Assembly (NCBI GenBank): GCA_903847975.1
Contig: CAINFC010000242.1
Location: 27,749-91,748 of the forward strand
Direction of reading: 5' to 3'
Source of the DNA: an uncultured Acidobacteriota bacterium
Lineage (GTDB): Bacteria; Acidobacteriota; UBA6911; CAINFC01
DNA: 64,000 bases
Part shown: positions 60,773 to 64,000 of the stretch, one piece after another
Layout: each line of letters opens with the position of its first letter
Position numbering within the stretch: the stretch's first letter is position 1
Program-made: the position numbers and the translations under genes
Notes under the pieces: generated by a model
What the model was told of the DNA's origin: nothing
Database searches by the model: none
The model's input: the letters and a program-made list of their open reading frames with translations, nothing else

Positions 60773-62236
60773 ATGGAAACACCGAGTGCCGGAAACGTAA
60801 AGTTCTTTAGCGGAGAATCAATCCCTCTCGAATTGCACCGCGTGCGCATGGTGCAGAAGCTGAACCTCTGGTCGATCGAGCATCGCCTGAAATCCATCCA
60901 GGAGGCGGGATTCAACTCCTTCCTGCTTTCCAGCAGGGATGTTTTCCTCGACATGCTCACCGACAGCGGTACCAACGCCATGAGCGACAAGCAGACCGCC
61001 TCGATGCTGGAAGCGGACGACTCCTACGCCGGCTCGCAGAGTTTCTGCCGCATGGAAGACAGCATCCGCGAGGTTTTCGGCAAGCAGCTGGTCCTTCCGG
61101 TCCACCAGGGCCGGGCCGCAGAGCACATTATTTCCCAGGTATTCATCAAGAAGGGGGATGTGGTTCCCATGAATTACCACTTCACCACTTCCAAGGCGCA
61201 CATTGAGCTGGCCGGCGGCAAGGTCCTGGAAATCTTCACCGACGAGGCACTGAACATAGCCAGCAACTGTCCCTTCAAGGGCAATATCGACCTCCAGAAG
61301 CTGGAAAAAGTGATCGCCGATTACGGCGCCGACCGTGTAGCCTACATCCGCATGGAAGCCTCCACCAACCTCATCGGCGGGCAGCCCTTCTCCCTCGAGA
61401 ACCTGAAGGAAGTACGCAAGCTGGCCAGCCGCCACAATATCATGATCGTCATGGACGCCAGCCTGATCGGGGAAAACGCCTATTTCATCAAGCGGCGCGA
61501 AGCGGGCTACCAGAACACCAGCATCAAGGAAATTCTCCTGGAAATGTGCGACCTGGCCGACATCGTTTACTTCTCCAGCCGCAAGGTCAGCTCGTCCCGG
61601 GGCGGGGGTATCATCATGAACCGCCGGGACCTCTTTGACCGGATGCGCGACCTGGTGCCCCTCTTTGAAGGCTTCCTGACCTATGGCGGCATGTCGGTGC
61701 GGGAAATCGAAGCCATGGCGGTCGGCCTGATGGAAACTCTGGACGAAAGCGTAATCAGCCAGTCGCCCTCCTTCGTGGAATACGCGGTGAACCAGCTGGC
61801 GGCGCGCGGCATCCCGGTCGTGACTCCCGCGGGGGCCCTGGGCTGCCACGTGGACGCCAAGGGATTTCTTTCTCACGTGCCCCAGGCGCAATACTCCGCC
61901 GGGGCACTGGTGGCCGCCTTCTATTTGGTTTCCGGCTGCCGCGGGATGGAGCGGGGCACCATTTCCACCGACCGCGACGAAAACGGCAACGACGTTCTGG
62001 CCGACATGGAGCTGATGCGCCTGGCCTTCCCGCGCCGGGTGTTCACCCTCTCCCAGGCCATGTTCGTGGTCGACCGCCTGACCTGGCTCTACAAGAACCG
62101 CGAGCTGGTCGGCGGCCTGCAGTTCAAGGAAGAGCCGAAGGTGCTGCGCTTCTTCATGGGCCGCCTGGAGCCGGTCAGCGATTGGCCGGTCCGCCTCATG
62201 CAGCGCTTCCGCGCCGAACTGGGCAGCGAATTCTGA
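60773..62236 (+). CDS. Tryptophanase / beta-eliminating lyase family enzyme
   Basis: 487 residues of the PLP tryptophanase/tyrosine phenol-lyase family: GTNAMSDKQTASMLEADDSYAG, QGRAAEHIISQVF, the Asp/Ala of MDASLIGENAYF, the PLP lysine near residue 271 in FSSRKVSSSRGGGI, and MSVREIEAMAVGL. It cleaves an aromatic amino acid to pyruvate, ammonia and indole or phenol; which one is not decided here. The ATG at 60773 gives the family N-terminus; the frame is open 53 codons earlier. GGTAG/CTACC (60628-60645) flanks a TACAAT box upstream, a possible operator. Confidence 0.9.
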   Translation: METPSAGNVKFFSGESIPLELHRVRMVQKLNLWSIEHRLKSIQEAGFNSFLLSSRDVFLDMLTDSGTNAMSDKQTASMLEADDSYAGSQSFCRMEDSIREVFGKQLVLPVHQGRAAEHIISQVFIKKGDVVPMNYHFTTSKAHIELAGGKVLEIFTDEALNIASNCPFKGNIDLQKLEKVIADYGADRVAYIRMEASTNLIGGQPFSLENLKEVRKLASRHNIMIVMDASLIGENAYFIKRREAGYQNTSIKEILLEMCDLADIVYFSSRKVSSSRGGGIIMNRRDLFDRMRDLVPLFEGFLTYGGMSVREIEAMAVGLMETLDESVISQSPSFVEYAVNQLAARGIPVVTPAGALGCHVDAKGFLSHVPQAQYSAGALVAAFYLVSGCRGMERGTISTDRDENGNDVLADMELMRLAFPRRVFTLSQAMFVVDRLTWLYKNRELVGGLQFKEEPKVLRFFMGRLEPVSDWPVRLMQRFRAELGSEF

Positions 62237-62257
62237 CCGTCCCGCTCTATAAGGATT

Positions 62258-62307
62258 CAGGACTTTTTGCCTGGTCACGCCATTGGGCTCCGAGGCAAAA
62301 AGTCCTG
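62258..62307. repeat. Perfect 15-bp inverted repeat with 20-base loop
   Basis: CAGGACTTTTTGCCT at 62258-62272 pairs with AGGCAAAAAGTCCTG at 62293-62307 without mismatch. A small GCTCC/GGAGC hairpin follows at once (62307-62322). No T run after it, so it is not a standard terminator. Confidence 0.85.
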
Positions 62308-62352
62308 CTCCGCTGCAGGAGCCTCATGACGGCCTCTTTCTTCCTTCCTGCC

Positions 62353-62398
62353 CTTCCCTGCTTCCTGTGAAAATATAGTCTCACAGGAAGCAAGGAAG
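62353..62398. repeat. Second long inverted repeat (12 + 5 pairs)
   Basis: TGCTTCCTGTGA (62359-62370) pairs perfectly with TCACAGGAAGCA (62381-62392) around a 10-base loop; after one mismatch five more pairs (CTTCC/GGAAG) extend the stem. Only 45 bases after the first inverted repeat, with unrelated sequence. Confidence 0.85.
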
Positions 62399-62427
62399 AG
62401 AAGCGAAAGCGCCTGTCACCAGGGGAT

Positions 62428-62457
62428 GCATGGACTTATTGCCGGGCCATGCTTTTT
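62428..62457 (+). terminator. Weak terminator-like hairpin
   Basis: A 6-bp stem GCATGG/CCATGC with a 13-base loop, followed at once by five T. The loop is long, so this is a modest candidate for ending the tryptophanase transcript before the next gene. Confidence 0.4.
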
Positions 62458-62515
62458 AAAAAGTCTTTGTGTTAAAGTTTCCTTATGCCATAAATGAACA
62501 CAAGAGGTTTCCACC

Positions 62516-63193
62516 GTGAGAGCGCTAGACAATATTCTGGACAACAAACCGTTTATCATTCTGGTCAGCCTTCCCCGAAATGACGTCGGGCTGGCCTGCG
62601 CCGCCTTCGATCAGGGGGTACATGGCATCAAGGTCCATACCAATGTGCTCCACCGGGCCAGCGGCAACCGCTTCGGGTCCTGGGACGAGGAGCGCCCGGT
62701 CATCGAGAAAATCCTCTCCTTTGCCAAAGGTCCCGTGGGCATTCTTCCGGGCGGGGAAACGACCATGACCCCCAGGGAAATGGAAGAAGCGGCCTCGATC
62801 GGAATCGATTTCTTCGACATTTACGACTTCCACATGCCCTGCTGGATGCTGGACCTGCCGATGGGCCGAATGGTTGCTGCCGGAAGCCAGTATTCGCTCC
62901 GTGACATACGCGCCCTGGATCACCTGGGAATGGATTACCTGGAAGCTTCCATCGTTTCCGGAGACTGCTACCGTCAGCCCCTGGTGGTGAAAGACCTGGA
63001 GGCCTATTCCATGGTTTGTGCCGCCACCAATCGGCCGGTGCTGGTCCCCAGCCAGAAAGCGTTGCAGCCTTCCGACCTGCCGATGCTATCCCGGATCGGG
63101 GTGCGCGGTGTCATTCTGGGAACCATCGCCATCGGGGATACCATGCAGGACTTCAGCCGCCGCCTTCCGGCTTTCATGAAAGCGGTACCTTGA
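62516..63193 (+). CDS. TIM-barrel-like protein of unknown function
   Basis: 225 residues with a regular beta-alpha alternation (FIILVSLP, GIKVHTNVL, VGILPGG, IDFFDIYDF, MDYLEASIV, RPVLVPSQ, GVRGVILGTIAIGD) typical of a phosphate-binding TIM barrel such as those of ThiE, NanE or PcrB type enzymes. The C-terminal GVILGTIAIGD could hold a phosphate. Start GTG at 62516 with AAGAGG about 8 bases upstream. No close family is recognised. The next gene overlaps its stop. Confidence 0.7.
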   Translation: MRALDNILDNKPFIILVSLPRNDVGLACAAFDQGVHGIKVHTNVLHRASGNRFGSWDEERPVIEKILSFAKGPVGILPGGETTMTPREMEEAASIGIDFFDIYDFHMPCWMLDLPMGRMVAAGSQYSLRDIRALDHLGMDYLEASIVSGDCYRQPLVVKDLEAYSMVCAATNRPVLVPSQKALQPSDLPMLSRIGVRGVILGTIAIGDTMQDFSRRLPAFMKAVP

Positions 63194-64000
63194 TCACGGC
63201 AGAAAAAGGAAACCTGCCGGCAATCCCTTTCTCGCCCAAAAGGATTCTGAAAAGGGCGGGTGATCTCTTCGGCCTTCTGGCCGCCAGAAAAGAAATTAAC
63301 CTGGTAACCCTGCTGGATGACTCTGTACCCGAAGCGATGGTCGGGGATCCCGAGGTTTTCAAAGAGCTGTGCCATTCCGTTCTGGAGCTTGCGGTGCAAT
63401 CCCTGGATTCGGGAAAGATAGCATGCTCCGCCGCTTCGCAGTCCTATCCGGACGGGAATGTGCTCCTGCTGGAAGTTCATGTCACGGGACACCTGTCCTG
63501 CGCGACCAGACAGGAATCCGCCCTGCCTGCCCTGGTTGAGCTGGCCGGAAAGATGGGTGGGATAGCCATGAGACAGGAAAAGTCCGACGGAGTGCAGGTA
63601 TGGTCCGCTATCCTGCCATATCGGGATACCATCGAAGAGGGGCGCTCGGAAACAGTCGATCCTCTGCCCCTGCCGGTTTCCAGGACTCTGGACCTCGAGG
63701 AAGGGCTGCTCCGGGCCGGAGGCGACCGGGAGCTCTATTCCAGGCTGCTCCAAAATTATCTAACCGAATACGGCGACGCTCCTGCGTCGCTGATCAGGGA
63801 ACTGGGCCCCGTCCGCCTGCAGGCTGCACAGCATTTAATCCATGGGATTAAGGGAATGGCAGGACAGCTGGGAGGCTGCGACCTGCGGGATGCATCCCGT
63901 GAACTGGAAAACGCCCTGCAGGAAGCGGAATCCCAGATACGAACTTCCCTGGAAGGACCGCTTCACCGCTTCCTCAAGCGCCACGAATCGTTCGGCGAAG
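63190..64000 (+). CDS. Histidine kinase-like/HPt protein, cut by the right edge
   Basis: The frame is open from a TTG at 63190, which overlaps the stop of the previous gene as TTGA, to the window end (270 codons). Residues ~30-140 recall a GHKL ATPase start: VGDPEVFKELCHSVLELAV matches the D-x-x-x-F/L-x-x-V region before an N-box, but the catalytic Asn is missing, so it may be inactive. Residues ~195-255 form an HPt domain with the phosphorylatable His in IHGIKGMAGQLGG. It probably relays phosphate between a kinase and a regulator beyond the edge. The start codon is inferred only from the coupling. Confidence 0.6.
   Translation, partial: MITAEKGNLPAIPFSPKRILKRAGDLFGLLAARKEINLVTLLDDSVPEAMVGDPEVFKELCHSVLELAVQSLDSGKIACSAASQSYPDGNVLLLEVHVTGHLSCATRQESALPALVELAGKMGGIAMRQEKSDGVQVWSAILPYRDTIEEGRSETVDPLPLPVSRTLDLEEGLLRAGGDRELYSRLLQNYLTEYGDAPASLIRELGPVRLQAAQHLIHGIKGMAGQLGGCDLRDASRELENALQEAESQIRTSLEGPLHRFLKRHESFGE

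Noticed and set aside
60818..62278. Minus-strand open frame of 486 codons
   Set aside because: Antisense to the tryptophanase-family gene, which has PLP-enzyme motifs.

Overview
The window reads as one contiguous piece of a chromosome from a GC-rich, diderm (Gram-negative type) bacterium. Outer-membrane barrels, Tat and Sec signal peptides, a MglA/roadblock GTPase pair, FAD-dependent thymidylate synthase, HDOD and HD-GYP signalling proteins and many PQQ-propeller, sialidase and glycosidase-like exoproteins together suggest Acidobacteriota or a neighbouring deep-branching phylum. This is inference from gene content; no rRNA or ribosomal protein gene is present to settle it. I see no phage, IS element or CRISPR array, and only one tRNA, Gly(CCC). 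The ordinary housekeeping genes argue for a chromosome rather than a plasmid.

Layout, left to right. (1) 1-6.8 kb: the end of a secreted BNR-propeller protein with five fibronectin-like repeats, thyX, and a tldD-tldE pair in which TldD carries a Tat signal. (2) 6.9-11 kb: a response regulator with an HD-GYP domain followed by a hybrid histidine kinase. (3) 11.1-14.1 kb: two exported PQQ-type propellers. (4) 14.1-16.4 kb: a DtxR/FeoA-type metalloregulator with a palindrome at its 5' end, followed by an outer-membrane porin carrying one N-terminal c-haem motif (Cyc2-like). (5) 16.4-25 kb: SRAP peptidase, a GH43-like protein, an orphan protein with three perfectly spaced 18-residue repeats, tRNA-Gly, nadC-nadB, a membrane acyltransferase, a polysaccharide deacetylase-like protein, YjbQ and a cold-shock protein. 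(6) 25-31 kb: a HEAT-repeat protein, an HDOD-histidine kinase-receiver protein, a roadblock protein, an MglA-like GTPase and a MXAN_5187-like coiled-coil protein; this is probably a signalling or polarity neighbourhood. (7) 31-41 kb: selA, a sialidase-like protein, trxB, a SulP-STAS-rhodanese transporter, a divergent GlpX phosphatase, a small outer-membrane barrel, an HDOD protein, purE and an unknown membrane protein. (8) 41-49.4 kb: ferredoxin-nitroreductase, a secreted metzincin-motif protein with seven propeller-like repeats, a GH20-like exoprotein, an alpha/beta hydrolase, a ThyA-fold protein and a secreted orphan. (9) 49.4-53 kb: a compact minus-strand operon of site-2 protease homologue, trpS, scpA and scpB. 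(10) 53-64 kb: small membrane and zinc-ribbon proteins, a double-SIS MurQ/GKRP-like protein, a Cys-rich protein, a P1 peptidase, a Tat-exported sugar isomerase-like protein, a tryptophanase-family enzyme, a palindrome-rich spacer, a TIM-barrel-like protein and the start of an HPt protein cut by the right edge.

The observations I rate highest are the Cyc2-like haem-porin beside a metalloregulator, the orphan 18-residue repeat protein, the metzincin-propeller protein that shares a C-terminal tail motif with the first gene, the bacterial double-SIS protein built like glucokinase regulatory protein, and the palindromic spacer at about 62.3 kb. No complete new defence or mobile system is evident. 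All family assignments come from reading motifs by eye, not from searches.
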